From NCBI RefSeq assembly GCF_009847015.1, contig NZ_WVEM01000003.1, positions 186,001-250,000 on the forward strand: a stretch of DNA of 64,000 nt. The letters are read 5' to 3'. Of the stretch, positions 1 through 7,938 are shown in pieces (the first letter of the stretch is position 1; each line of letters begins with the position of its first letter). Made by a program: the position numbers and the translations under genes. The notes beneath the pieces are model-generated. The model ran no database searches and was not told where the DNA came from. It saw nothing but the letters and a program-made list of their open reading frames with translations. Source of the stretch: Sunxiuqinia indica (lineage in GTDB: Bacteria; Bacteroidota; Bacteroidia; Bacteroidales; Prolixibacteraceae).

Positions 1-761
1 AAGCACAAAAGGCTGGAGGTATTGCTGCCATCATTGATGCCGAGCATGCATTTGATCCTTACTATGCGAAAAAATTAGGTGTTGATACCGATGAGTTATT
101 GATTTCTCAGCCTGATAATGGTGAGCAAGCACTGGAAATTGCTGACAACCTGATTCGCTCGGGAGCTGTGGATATCGTCGTTATTGACTCGGTCGCTGCC
201 TTAACTCCAAAAGCGGAAATTGAAGGTGAAATGGGCGACTCAAAAATGGGGCTTCAAGCTCGATTGATGTCGCAGGCGTTGCGTAAGCTAACGGCCAACA
301 TTAACCGCACAAAAACCTGTTGTATCTTTATCAACCAGTTGCGTGAGAAAATTGGCGTTATGTTTGGAAACCCGGAGACAACAACTGGTGGTAATGCCTT
401 GAAATTCTATGCTTCTGTTCGTTTAGACATTCGTCGTATTGGTCAAATTAAAGATGGTGAAGAGGTGATGGGTAACCATACTCGTGTTAAAGTGGTGAAA
501 AACAAAGTGGCTCCACCATTTCGTAAAGCTGAATTTGATATCATGTATGGTGAAGGAATTTCAAAGGTTGGTGAAATCATTGATTTGGGCGTAAATTATA
601 ACATCATTAAAAAAAGCGGTTCATGGTTTAGTTACGGTGAAACAAAACTGGGACAAGGACGTGAAGGCGTTAAAAATATATTGCGCGATAATCAGGAGTT
701 GGCGCATGAATTGGAAACAAAAATTATTGAAGCGGTGGCTATAGCAGCCACGGTTGAATAG
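1..761 (+). CDS. recA: RecA recombinase, 5'-truncated by window edge
   Basis: RecA is the ATP-dependent DNA strand-exchange protein of homologous recombination and the co-protease that triggers LexA cleavage. The frame is open from base 3, before any start codon, so the N-terminus with the Walker A motif lies outside the window. What remains begins just before the conserved [17 protein letters not shown] stretch, continues with the Walker B region ([20 protein letters not shown]), the L1/L2 DNA-binding loop region ([20 protein letters not shown]) and [17 protein letters not shown], and ends with a complete C-terminal domain. About 250 residues are present of roughly 340 expected. A TTG at 99 is an internal leucine codon, not a start. 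A strong hairpin terminator follows directly. Identity is certain from continuous similarity to the family. Confidence 0.97.
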   Translation, partial: AQKAGGIAAIIDAEHAFDPYYAKKLGVDTDELLISQPDNGEQALEIADNLIRSGAVDIVVIDSVAALTPKAEIEGEMGDSKMGLQARLMSQALRKLTANINRTKTCCIFINQLREKIGVMFGNPETTTGGNALKFYASVRLDIRRIGQIKDGEEVMGNHTRVKVVKNKVAPPFRKAEFDIMYGEGISKVGEIIDLGVNYNIIKKSGSWFSYGETKLGQGREGVKNILRDNQELAHELETKIIEAVAIAATVE

Positions 762-783
762 TCGAAATGATATTGCAGTAATG

Positions 784-823
784 TCTGGATGAGGCGCGAA
801 ACTGCTTCATCCAGATTTTTTTT
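784..823 (+). terminator. Rho-independent terminator of recA
   Basis: Arms TCTGGATGAG (784-793) and TTCATCCAGA (806-815) form a 10-bp stem with one G-T pair around a 12-base loop, followed by eight T residues. It lies 22 bases past the recA stop codon. Confidence 0.85.
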
Positions 824-957
824 GATAAGGAGTGGACAGCTGCTGCAACCGTCTTCAGGAAAGATTCCCCGCTTGTTATCTTTTAATTTTAAATAGTTGT
901 TTGAATTCGAACTGAGCTGGTATTATAGGTCAGGAATCGAGAATCTAATTATCAAGT

Positions 958-3387
958 ATGAAAGTGTTGAAATTTGGAGGTACTTCTGTTGGAAGTGCTG
1001 AAAACATCCGAAAGGTAAAGGAAATTGTGAAAGGTCAGCCAGGCGACGTGATTGTTGTCGTTTCTGCATTGGGCGGAATAACTGACAAGATATTAAATGC
1101 AGCAAAAATGGCTGTGTTAGCAACGGAATATTTCAATACGGAAATTACGGCAATTAAGGAGAGGCACGATGAAGTTGTTGACGCTTTGTTTGATGGCGAA
1201 CAAATGGAAAAGGTAAAAGCAGAAGTCAATCAATTGTTGGATGAACTGTCTAAAGTGATTCAGGGAGTTTCCATGATTGGAGAGTTAACACCAAAAACGC
1301 TGGATAAAATTGGTGGCTTTGGCGAACGTTTGTCTTCCTATATTATTAGCGAATTCATTGAAGGATCGCAATGGGCTGATGCTTCAAAAATGATAAAAAC
1401 CGATAGCGCTTTTGGCCGCGCCCTGGTCGATTTTAAACTGACGAATAAGAAGGTAAAAAAGGCATTTGAGAATTTCTCAGGTGTTTGTGTTGCTCCGGGC
1501 TTTGTTTCAAGCAACAGTGCCGGAGAGTATACAACTCTTGGACGCGGAGGTTCTGATTATACCGCAGCAATTCTGGCAGCCGCATTAAATGTTGAGGTGC
1601 TTGAGATCTGGACCGATGTCAATGGTTTTATGACTGCTGATCCTCGTATCATTAGTAAAGCTTACACCATTCAATCGCTGAGTTATTCCGAGGCGATGGA
1701 GCTTTCACATTTTGGAGCGAAAGTCATTTATCCACCAACTATTTTGCCGGTTTTTCAGAAGGGAATACCTGTGCAAATAAAAAATACGCTGGATCCTGAA
1801 CACGAAGGAACCTTGGTTCGTCCAAGTCAGCCGAATGGCAAAGACCGCCCAATTAAAGGGATTTCTTCCATTTCAAACATTAGCCTGATTACTGTTCAAG
1901 GCTTAGGAATGGTTGGAGTTACCGGCATATCGAGCCGTTTGTTTGGTGCATTGGCCAAGGAAAATATCAATGTGATTTTGATTTCACAAGCATCATCCGA
2001 AAACTCAATTTCGTTTGCCGTAGACACCCTTAAAGCTGAAACAGCCGAAGAAGCTATTCGGATTGAATTTGATCGTGAAATTGCAGCTCAACAAATCAAT
2101 AAAATTGAGATTGAAAGCGATTTGTCGATTGTAGCGATTGTTGGTGAAAACATGAAGCATACGACCGGAATAGCCGGCAAGCTGTTTAATACCATCGGGA
2201 AAAATGGTATTAATATTATCGCAATTGCACAGGGCGCTTCGGAGTTAAATATTTCCTGGGTTGTAAAGGACTCTGATTTGCGCAAAACCCTGAATGTGGT
2301 GCACGAATCATTCTTCCTTTCCGAGAATGTCGAAGTTAATGTCTTTATGCTTGGAATTGGTTTGGTTGGCGGTAATCTGTTAAGTCAAATTCAACAACAA
2401 CAGGAAAAACTGCTGAAAGACAAACATCTGAAGTTGAAAGTGGTTGGTGTGGCGAATTCGAAAAAAATGTTGTTCGATCGCGACGGAATTAACATTGATG
2501 GGTTTAAAGAACGCCTGGATACTGAAGGCGAAGCCTCCGGATTGGATGCCTATAAACAGGAAATTATAGATATGAACATATACAATTCCGTGTTTGTGGA
2601 TTGTACCGCTTCTGATGCAGCGGCTGAAGTATATGGGGACTTGTTGAATGCCAACGTTTCTATTGTAACGGCCAATAAGGTTGCGGCTTCTTCGGAATAT
2701 GAAAATTACCTGAAACTGAAGAAAATTGCCAAGCAAAAAGGGGTCAAATTCCTGTTTGAAACCAATGTTGGTGCCGGGCTTCCTATCATCAACACGTTGA
2801 ATGATCTGGTAAATGCCGGAGATGAAATATTGAAAATTGAAGCGGTTCTTTCAGGAACGCTGAACTTTATTTTCAATACAATTTCAGCTGATGTGCCGTT
2901 GAGTAAAACGATTCAAATGGCGAAGGAAGAAGGTTTTTCAGAGCCTGATCCAAGAGTTGACCTGAGCGGGATTGATGTGGTTCGTAAACTGCTGATTCTG
3001 GTTCGCGAGTCAGGCTATAAAATTGATAAAGAAGATGTGATCATCAATAAATTCGTGCCTGATGAGTTTTTCGATGGCAGCATGGAGGATTTCTGGAGTG
3101 GGATTTCTGGTCTGGATGCTGATTTTGAGAAACGACGAAAAGTATTGGAAGCCGAAAATAAGTGCTGGCGCTTTGTTGCCAAATACGAAGATGGCAAAGC
3201 TGAAGTGGGCTTGCAGGAAATAGAGCAGGGGCATCCATTTTTCGACTTGCAGGGAAGTAACAACCTGGTCATGTTTACATCTGAACGTTACAACGAGTTT
3301 CCAATGATTATCAAAGGATTCGGTGCAGGAGCAGAGGTAACCGCAGCCGGTGTATTTGCCGACATCATTCGGGTATCAAACATCTAG
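958..3387 (+). CDS. thrA: Bifunctional aspartokinase / homoserine dehydrogenase
   Basis: This cytosolic enzyme catalyses the first and third steps from aspartate to threonine and methionine: phosphorylation of aspartate, and NAD(P)H-dependent reduction of aspartate semialdehyde to homoserine. Residues 1-290 are the kinase (KFGGTSVGS at 5-13, later TTLGRGGSDYTAA). Residues about 315-455 are paired ACT-type regulatory domains, which in this family bind threonine. Residues about 465-805 are the dehydrogenase, with TANKVAASSEY and FETNVGAGLP as typical NAD and substrate motifs. The length of 809 residues is normal for the fused ThrA/MetL type. The ATG at 958 fits the N-terminal motif spacing. It is followed by a PGM-like gene and thrC in the same direction, so it is the first gene of a threonine operon. 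Feedback control by threonine is inferred from the family. Confidence 0.97.
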   Translation: MKVLKFGGTSVGSAENIRKVKEIVKGQPGDVIVVVSALGGITDKILNAAKMAVLATEYFNTEITAIKERHDEVVDALFDGEQMEKVKAEVNQLLDELSKVIQGVSMIGELTPKTLDKIGGFGERLSSYIISEFIEGSQWADASKMIKTDSAFGRALVDFKLTNKKVKKAFENFSGVCVAPGFVSSNSAGEYTTLGRGGSDYTAAILAAALNVEVLEIWTDVNGFMTADPRIISKAYTIQSLSYSEAMELSHFGAKVIYPPTILPVFQKGIPVQIKNTLDPEHEGTLVRPSQPNGKDRPIKGISSISNISLITVQGLGMVGVTGISSRLFGALAKENINVILISQASSENSISFAVDTLKAETAEEAIRIEFDREIAAQQINKIEIESDLSIVAIVGENMKHTTGIAGKLFNTIGKNGINIIAIAQGASELNISWVVKDSDLRKTLNVVHESFFLSENVEVNVFMLGIGLVGGNLLSQIQQQQEKLLKDKHLKLKVVGVANSKKMLFDRDGINIDGFKERLDTEGEASGLDAYKQEIIDMNIYNSVFVDCTASDAAAEVYGDLLNANVSIVTANKVAASSEYENYLKLKKIAKQKGVKFLFETNVGAGLPIINTLNDLVNAGDEILKIEAVLSGTLNFIFNTISADVPLSKTIQMAKEEGFSEPDPRVDLSGIDVVRKLLILVRESGYKIDKEDVIINKFVPDEFFDGSMEDFWSGISGLDADFEKRRKVLEAENKCWRFVAKYEDGKAEVGLQEIEQGHPFFDLQGSNNLVMFTSERYNEFPMIIKGFGAGAEVTAAGVFADIIRVSNI

Positions 3388-3777
3388 TTGAATGAGTTTC
3401 CGAAAACGGATATTTTTTTGTCTGTTTGTGGACTGGCAGCATCTCCGGATATCATCTCCATTCGTTGTCTGATGATAAAAAGGCGTGAGGTCAGTTATGT
3501 GATTTTCAACTAAAATCGGCCATGCTAAGACTGGATCGGATTCAAAAAATTGCAATGCACTTACCGGGTCCGGATGGTTTTCAGGGAAGCGAATCTAAGA
3601 CTGATCGAACGGAGCAGGCGAAAGAAGTTGAAGGAAAATAGGATACGAGAATTGCAGAGAGTTAAATTGAAAAAAAAGGAAGCACATGAAACGAGCATGT
3701 AAAGACCATCGCACACAGGAGAGTCATTATAAGCGAGTTCCATTGATTACCATTTTAAATATTAAAATTCTATTGAG
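3388..3777 (+). other. 390-base intergenic region inside the threonine cluster
   Basis: The region holds a weak hairpin after thrA (TCCG-aaaa-CGGA at 3399-3410, then T-rich sequence to 3419) and a 31-codon reading frame at 3686-3781 whose TGA overlaps the ATG of the next gene. No TAnnTTTG box and no larger gene were recognised. Whether transcription passes through it from thrA is not clear. Confidence 0.4.
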
Positions 3778-3781
3778 ATGA
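3686..3781 (+). CDS. Possible 31-residue leader peptide upstream of the PGM-like gene
   Basis: A short frame starts at ATG 3686, seven bases after an AAGGA sequence, and ends with a TGA that overlaps the start of the PGM-like gene as ATGA. The peptide is basic at first and its second half is rich in isoleucine and leucine (PLITILNIKILL). The overlap would allow translational coupling. Leader peptides rich in threonine and isoleucine control thr operons in enterobacteria, but no clear terminator/antiterminator pair was found here and a chance open frame of this length is common. Treat as speculative. Confidence 0.2.
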   Translation: MKRACKDHRTQESHYKRVPLITILNIKILLR

Positions 3782-4983
3782 AATATATCATTGTACTAGG
3801 GGACGGAATGGCTGATGAGCCCTTGAAGGATTACGGAGGAAAAACCCCTTTACAAATGGCGAACATCCCGGCGATTGACCGTCTCGCTAAACTTGGGCGG
3901 TGTGGACAATTGCAGACTGTTCCCGAAGGAATGCACCCGGGAAGCGAGATTGCCAACATGTCGGTTTTAGGCTACGATGTAGCTCATGTTTTTGAAGGAC
4001 GTGGAACACTGGAAGCTGCCAGCATGGGAGTGACCTTGGAAGAAGGTGACCTGGCATTGCGCTGTAACCTGATTTGCGTTGAAGGTGAAAATATTAAAAA
4101 CCATTCGGCAGGGCATATCTCTAATGAAGAGTCGCATGAGCTCATCGATTTTCTGAATGAGAAATTGGGGTCTGAAACGATCATCTTTCACAAGGGGGTT
4201 TCGTACCGTCATCTGTTGGTCATTAAAGGTGGTAAAAAGCAAATGGCCTGCACTCCTCCGCACGATGTGCCCGGAAAACCGTTTAAAGGATATCTTCCAA
4301 AAGCGAAGGAGGAAGAAGGGCAGGCAACAGCTGAATTGTTGAATGAGCTGATTTTGAAATCAATGGAGTTATTGTCGGACCATCCAATCAATCAAAAGCG
4401 GAAAGCTGCAGGAAAAGATATGGCTAATAGTATTTGGCCGTGGTCGCCGGGTTATAAACCGCAAATGCCAACGCTGAAGGAAATGTTTGGCGTTGAAAAG
4501 TCGGCTGTTATTTCTGCAGTTGACTTGATTCAGGGAATTGGTGTCTATGCGGGTATGGATGTTATCCACGTTGAAGGCGCCACCGGACTTTACGATACCA
4601 ATTACGAAGGCAAAGCAGAAGCCACCATGGAAGCATTGAAAGATCATGACTTGATTTACTTGCATATTGAGGCTAGCGATGAAGCCGGACACGAAGGCGA
4701 TGTGGAACTCAAAACCAAAACGATTGAGTACCTCGATTACCGTGTGGTGAAGTATTTGGTTGAAGAAACAGCCAAGATGGACGAGCCGGTTGCCATTGCT
4801 GTTTTACCCGATCATCCAACGCCATGTGAAACTACGGTTCACACCAGCGATCCGGTGCCATTCATCATTTATAAACCCGATGTTGAGGGTGATGCCGTTG
4901 AGGCTTATGACGAATTTACAGTTCAGAAAGGTGACTATGGTTTGTTGCACGGCGCTGAATTCATAAAAGCACTAATTAGTTAA
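3778..4983 (+). CDS. ApgM-type phosphoglycerate mutase family protein, probable homoserine kinase
   Basis: The protein belongs to the alkaline-phosphatase superfamily branch of cofactor-independent phosphoglycerate mutases (archaeal ApgM type). Its metal-binding and nucleophile motifs are visible: LGDGMADEP at the N-terminus, PGSEIANMSVLGYD with candidate phospho-serine S62, HIEASDEAGHEGD and VLPDHPTPCETTVHTSDPVP. The length of 401 residues is normal. It sits between thrA and thrC, where homoserine kinase (ThrB) is expected, and no GHMP-type thrB is present nearby. A TIGRFAM subfamily of this protein in Bacteroidetes, clostridia and deltaproteobacteria is described as a proposed homoserine kinase. 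That role is therefore likelier than glycolysis, but it rests on context and family description rather than on catalytic residues I can distinguish. Confidence 0.88.
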   Translation: MKYIIVLGDGMADEPLKDYGGKTPLQMANIPAIDRLAKLGRCGQLQTVPEGMHPGSEIANMSVLGYDVAHVFEGRGTLEAASMGVTLEEGDLALRCNLICVEGENIKNHSAGHISNEESHELIDFLNEKLGSETIIFHKGVSYRHLLVIKGGKKQMACTPPHDVPGKPFKGYLPKAKEEEGQATAELLNELILKSMELLSDHPINQKRKAAGKDMANSIWPWSPGYKPQMPTLKEMFGVEKSAVISAVDLIQGIGVYAGMDVIHVEGATGLYDTNYEGKAEATMEALKDHDLIYLHIEASDEAGHEGDVELKTKTIEYLDYRVVKYLVEETAKMDEPVAIAVLPDHPTPCETTVHTSDPVPFIIYKPDVEGDAVEAYDEFTVQKGDYGLLHGAEFIKALIS

Positions 4984-5035
4984 AAAAATAGAATACGGAG
5001 TTTTTCAGAAGGATCGTTTAGGCATGAACAGTCAA

Positions 5036-5070
5036 AAACTTGAAACTCAAAACTCACAACTCACAACTCG
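5036..5070 (+). repeat. Tandem heptamer repeat directly upstream of thrC
   Basis: Four consecutive 7-base units read AAACTCA (5043-5049), AAACTCA (5050-5056), CAACTCA (5057-5063) and CAACTCG (5064-5070), preceded by a degenerate unit AAACTTG (5036-5042). The array ends three bases before the thrC ATG, so it occupies the whole ribosome-loading region of that gene. Confidence 0.75.
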
Positions 5071-5073
5071 AAG

Positions 5074-6378
5074 ATGAAATATTACAGTACCAATAAATCG
5101 GTTTCAGAGGTGTCTCTAAAAGATGCGGTAATCAAAGGACTGGCAGATGACAAAGGCTTGTTTATGCCCGAGCGCATCGAAGCCTTGCCGCAATCATTTT
5201 TCGACAATATCCACAAGCTATCGTTTCAGGAAATCTCTTTTGAGGTGGCCAAAAAATTCTTCGGAGAAGATGTTCCAGAGGCCGATTTAAAAGAGCTGGT
5301 TTACGATACCCTTTGTTTTGATTGCCCGGTTGTGCATGTCAACGACACTATTTATTCGCTGGAACTTTGGCACGGACCTACGCTGGCATTTAAAGATGTT
5401 GGTGGCCGTTTCATGGCACGCTTGCTGAGTTATTTTCTGAAAGGAAATACCGAGCAGGTTAATGTATTGGTGGCTACTTCGGGCGATACCGGAAGTGCAG
5501 TTGCCAATGGTTTTTTAGGTGTTGATGGCATTCATGTTTATGTGCTGTATCCAAAAGGATTGGTCAGCGAAATTCAGGAAAAGCAATTTACCACCCTTGG
5601 GCAGAACATTACGGCCATTGAAGTTGATGGAACATTTGACGACTGCCAACGGTTAGTGAAAACAGCCTTTCTGGATCAGGAATTAAAAGCTGGTTTGACA
5701 TTGACTTCAGCCAACTCAATTAACGTGGCGCGTTTTCTGCCACAAGCATTTTATTATTTCAATGCCTATGCCCGTTTGCGCGAAAAAGGCATCACTGACG
5801 ATATCGTTATGTCGGTGCCGAGCGGTAACTTTGGTAACCTGACCGCCGGTTTGTTTGCCAAGAAAATGGGCTTGCCAATCAAACGGTTTATTGCAGCGAA
5901 CAACGAAAACGACATTGTTTACAAATACTTACAAAGTGGCAAGTATGAACCCCGGGCATCGGTTTCAACCATTGCCAATGCCATGGATGTTGGTGATCCC
6001 AGTAACTTTGCCCGTATTCTGGACTTGTTTGATCATTCGCACGAAGCTATCAAGGCTGAAATGAAAGGCTACCGCTATTCGGATGCTGAGATTCGCGAAG
6101 TGCTGAAAGCAGTGCACGACAACTACGATTATTTGCCCGATCCGCATGGGGCGACAGGCTATAAAGCTTTAGAAGAAGATTTACAAGATGGCGAGGTGGG
6201 GGTTTTCCTGGAAACGGCTCATCCGGCCAAATTCACCGAAACAGTTGAAAAGATTATCGGTGTTGGAAACGTTTCACTACCCGAAAAACTAGCTGAGTTT
6301 ATGAAAGGCGAAAAACTCTCCATTCCACTCAGCAAAGAGTTTGACGATTTCAGAGACTTCTTGTTAAAACAAGCATAA
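5074..6378 (+). CDS. thrC: Threonine synthase
   Basis: ThrC converts O-phospho-L-homoserine to L-threonine with pyridoxal phosphate, the last step of threonine synthesis, in the cytosol. The PLP lysine is K107 in HGPTLAFKDVGG, the phosphate-binding region is VATSGDTGSAVANGF, and the conserved VPSGNFGNLTAG and DPHGATGYKA segments follow. At 434 residues it is of the ThrC subgroup found in Bacteroidetes and enterobacteria. The N-terminal MKYYSTN start is typical. It closes the cluster begun by the fused thrA gene; a strong hairpin terminator follows. The 90-base gap before it carries a tandem heptamer repeat instead of a recognisable ribosome binding site. Confidence 0.97.
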   Translation: MKYYSTNKSVSEVSLKDAVIKGLADDKGLFMPERIEALPQSFFDNIHKLSFQEISFEVAKKFFGEDVPEADLKELVYDTLCFDCPVVHVNDTIYSLELWHGPTLAFKDVGGRFMARLLSYFLKGNTEQVNVLVATSGDTGSAVANGFLGVDGIHVYVLYPKGLVSEIQEKQFTTLGQNITAIEVDGTFDDCQRLVKTAFLDQELKAGLTLTSANSINVARFLPQAFYYFNAYARLREKGITDDIVMSVPSGNFGNLTAGLFAKKMGLPIKRFIAANNENDIVYKYLQSGKYEPRASVSTIANAMDVGDPSNFARILDLFDHSHEAIKAEMKGYRYSDAEIREVLKAVHDNYDYLPDPHGATGYKALEEDLQDGEVGVFLETAHPAKFTETVEKIIGVGNVSLPEKLAEFMKGEKLSIPLSKEFDDFRDFLLKQA

Positions 6379-6382
6379 AAAC

Positions 6383-6425
6383 AAGAGCGGCATTTATTGA
6401 AAAGTGCCGCTCTTATTATCTTTAG
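6383..6425. terminator. Bidirectional terminator between thrC and the convergent gene
   Basis: Perfect 10-bp stem AAGAGCGGCA (6383-6392) with TGCCGCTCTT (6405-6414) around a 12-base loop. T-rich sequence follows on the plus strand, and an A-rich run precedes it, giving a T tract on the minus strand. It can serve both thrC and the minus-strand gene ending at 6454. Confidence 0.8.
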
Positions 6426-6453
6426 CCAAGACTAAACAGTTTTGTAGTGTCGC

Positions 6454-7113
6454 CTAACTTTTAATTGGTTTTCCTAACGATTCCATTAGTTGTGGATGAT
6501 CGTCGAGCGCAATTTTTGCGACGGCGTAAAATTCACTCATCCAATCGTCCAGTTTGGCGAAAGCTGCATCTTTTTGTTTTGTTGCATCTTGCGATTCGCC
6601 TACCTCACGCAAGTATTCAGCTCTTGCTGTTTCCGTTTCTGTAATCAAACTCGCACCCTCATTTAATTCTTTGGGCGTTACTTTTAAACGTGCAAGCCTG
6701 CTTTGGAGCGCTTCATTATTGCGCGCAACGGCGTAAAAAGTCTTCACGGTATCCATCCATTTTACATGGGCATGTGGTATCCTTCCGGTTATGCCAAGCT
6801 GCTCCATAATTACAGGTTCATTTCTAAAAATAACCTTTGCTTTCTTTCGATGATTCGAATAAAGGTCGGCTAGTTTTTCTTTTTGATCCGTAAAAAATTT
6901 GTAAGCCGCCGAAGTTTCATCATCCTCTGTTCTATTGGCATCAAAAGTTTGTTGGGTTTCCAGGTATACGCCTTTGCCCTGAGCAATTACTTCCGGCGTA
7001 TAACCGAATTCAGACATGATGGTAGCAATGGTTGGTTGTTTCTCAACATTTTCGAGCGAAACCCGGTATTGCTCCAATACCGCAGCTTCTGAGTTTGGTC
7101 TTTTTGTGGACAT
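6454..7113 (-). CDS. Hypothetical helical protein with internal duplication
   Basis: I do not recognise a named family. The 219-residue protein is soluble, has no signal peptide and is predicted almost entirely helical from its composition. It seems to consist of two related halves: TPEVIAQGKGVY in the first matches TPKELNEGASLI in the second, and each half ends in a similar segment (FRNEPVIMEQLGI versus LDDHPQLMESLGK). This suggests a tandem duplication of a helical bundle of about 75-80 residues. The gene is convergent with thrC and shares its terminator. A broken or overlapping small coiled-coil frame lies directly upstream on the same strand and may have been co-transcribed. Function unknown. 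Confidence 0.8.
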   Translation of the reverse strand: MSTKRPNSEAAVLEQYRVSLENVEKQPTIATIMSEFGYTPEVIAQGKGVYLETQQTFDANRTEDDETSAAYKFFTDQKEKLADLYSNHRKKAKVIFRNEPVIMEQLGITGRIPHAHVKWMDTVKTFYAVARNNEALQSRLARLKVTPKELNEGASLITETETARAEYLREVGESQDATKQKDAAFAKLDDWMSEFYAVAKIALDDHPQLMESLGKPIKS

Positions 7114-7123
7114 TTTTCAGTGT

Positions 7124-7403
7124 TTAAGTTAAAAATTGGTATTTCATCGTGTCCTTAAGGTGCACGAGCTGTTCCTTAACGTACACAAGCTGTTCCTTAA
7201 CCTGTTTCTCGCGTTCCTTAACGTGAGTTGTCCACTCTTTAGCGCAATGCAATCACTCCTTCTTGTTGTTGTTCTGTTTTCGACTCTGGTTGGTGCTTTC
7301 CTTTGGCTGCTTCTTCTATTATTTTAGGTGCTGAGGCAGAGCCTTCATCTGTTTCGTATCGAAAATCGTAGTTCGAATATAAATGTTTTTGTTTAATTGT
7401 CAA
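7124..7403 (-). pseudogene. Possible frameshifted small coiled-coil gene
   Basis: Two minus-strand frames adjoin. The first can start at TTG 7403 and ends at a TAA at 7239-7241; it encodes a charged 54-residue peptide (KIIEEAAKGKHQ, ESKTEQQQEG). The second ends at TAA 7124-7126 and contains heptad repeats (VKEREKQ, VKEQLVY, VKEQLVH). Shifting by one base near 7242-7255 joins them into one hydrophilic protein of about 90 residues ending in a coiled coil. The alternatives are two separate TTG-started peptides or no gene at all. The plus-strand frame across this stretch is leucine-rich only because it is antisense to the heptads. Confidence 0.35.
7151..7233 (-). repeat. 21-bp degenerate tandem repeat, four units
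   Basis: Units of about 21 bases at 7151-7170, 7171-7191, 7192-7212 and 7213-7233 share the plus-strand core GTTCCTTAAC (first unit GTCCTTAAGG). On the minus strand each unit encodes a heptad of the type VKEQLVx, so the repeat is best read as a coiled-coil coding repeat. Confidence 0.7.
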
Positions 7404-7938
7404 ATAGATGAATAAAAAATGTTGGGTTTAGAATTCGGTCAATGATTGATGTAATTATCGGGTTTAAAATCATTTAACGTGGCAAGTGAGGTCTATGATG
7501 GGTTTGTTGGTTTGAGCTGCCTGGATGGAGAGCTTTTGGGGGTATCTGATATGTTGTTAAACTTAAATTTCGTGTGCCGTGTTGAGGCGGCGGTCGATTC
7601 GTTAAATTACAATTCGTTTATGGTTCTTTAATTGAAGTGTATGCTATGTTTCAAAGCGATTTCGGAATAGATGAATAAGCTATCAGCCAGATTTACAGTT
7701 GTTTTGTGGTGGTGTGTAAGTTGTGCCGCATGCGAGGCAGTGAAAAACTGCTCTTTATTTGGCTTCCTCTAAGATGAATTAGAACGACACAATACTAAAA
7801 GCTATTAGTGTATGGAAGATTATGCTATGTGGTATATTTTTATACATTTGATCTAACTGTAGGCTAGATAGATAAACGTAACACATATTTTAGACCAAAA
7901 GATCTCCTGCTATAATACAATATAAATGACTCACGATT
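7404..7938 (+). other. Intergenic region upstream of the hybrid kinase
   Basis: About 530 bases without a convincing gene on either strand. The only element noted is a -7-like box at 7843-7850. No repeats or strong hairpins were seen. Confidence 0.5.
7843..7850 (+). promoter_or_regulatory. Candidate -7 box for the hybrid histidine kinase
   Basis: TACATTTG matches the Bacteroidetes housekeeping -7 consensus TAnnTTTG and lies 89 bases before the start codon. No clear TTG -33 element is found at the usual distance, so support is limited. Confidence 0.35.

Noticed and set aside
3399-3419. Strong terminator after thrA
   Set aside because: The stem is only 4 bp (TCCG/CGGA) before the T run, too weak to split the threonine cluster with confidence.
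7136-7327. Leucine-rich 63-residue plus-strand frame that looks like a membrane peptide
   Set aside because: It is antisense to the charged heptad-repeat frames of the minus strand; the Leu/Val run is the complement of Lys, Glu and Gln codons.
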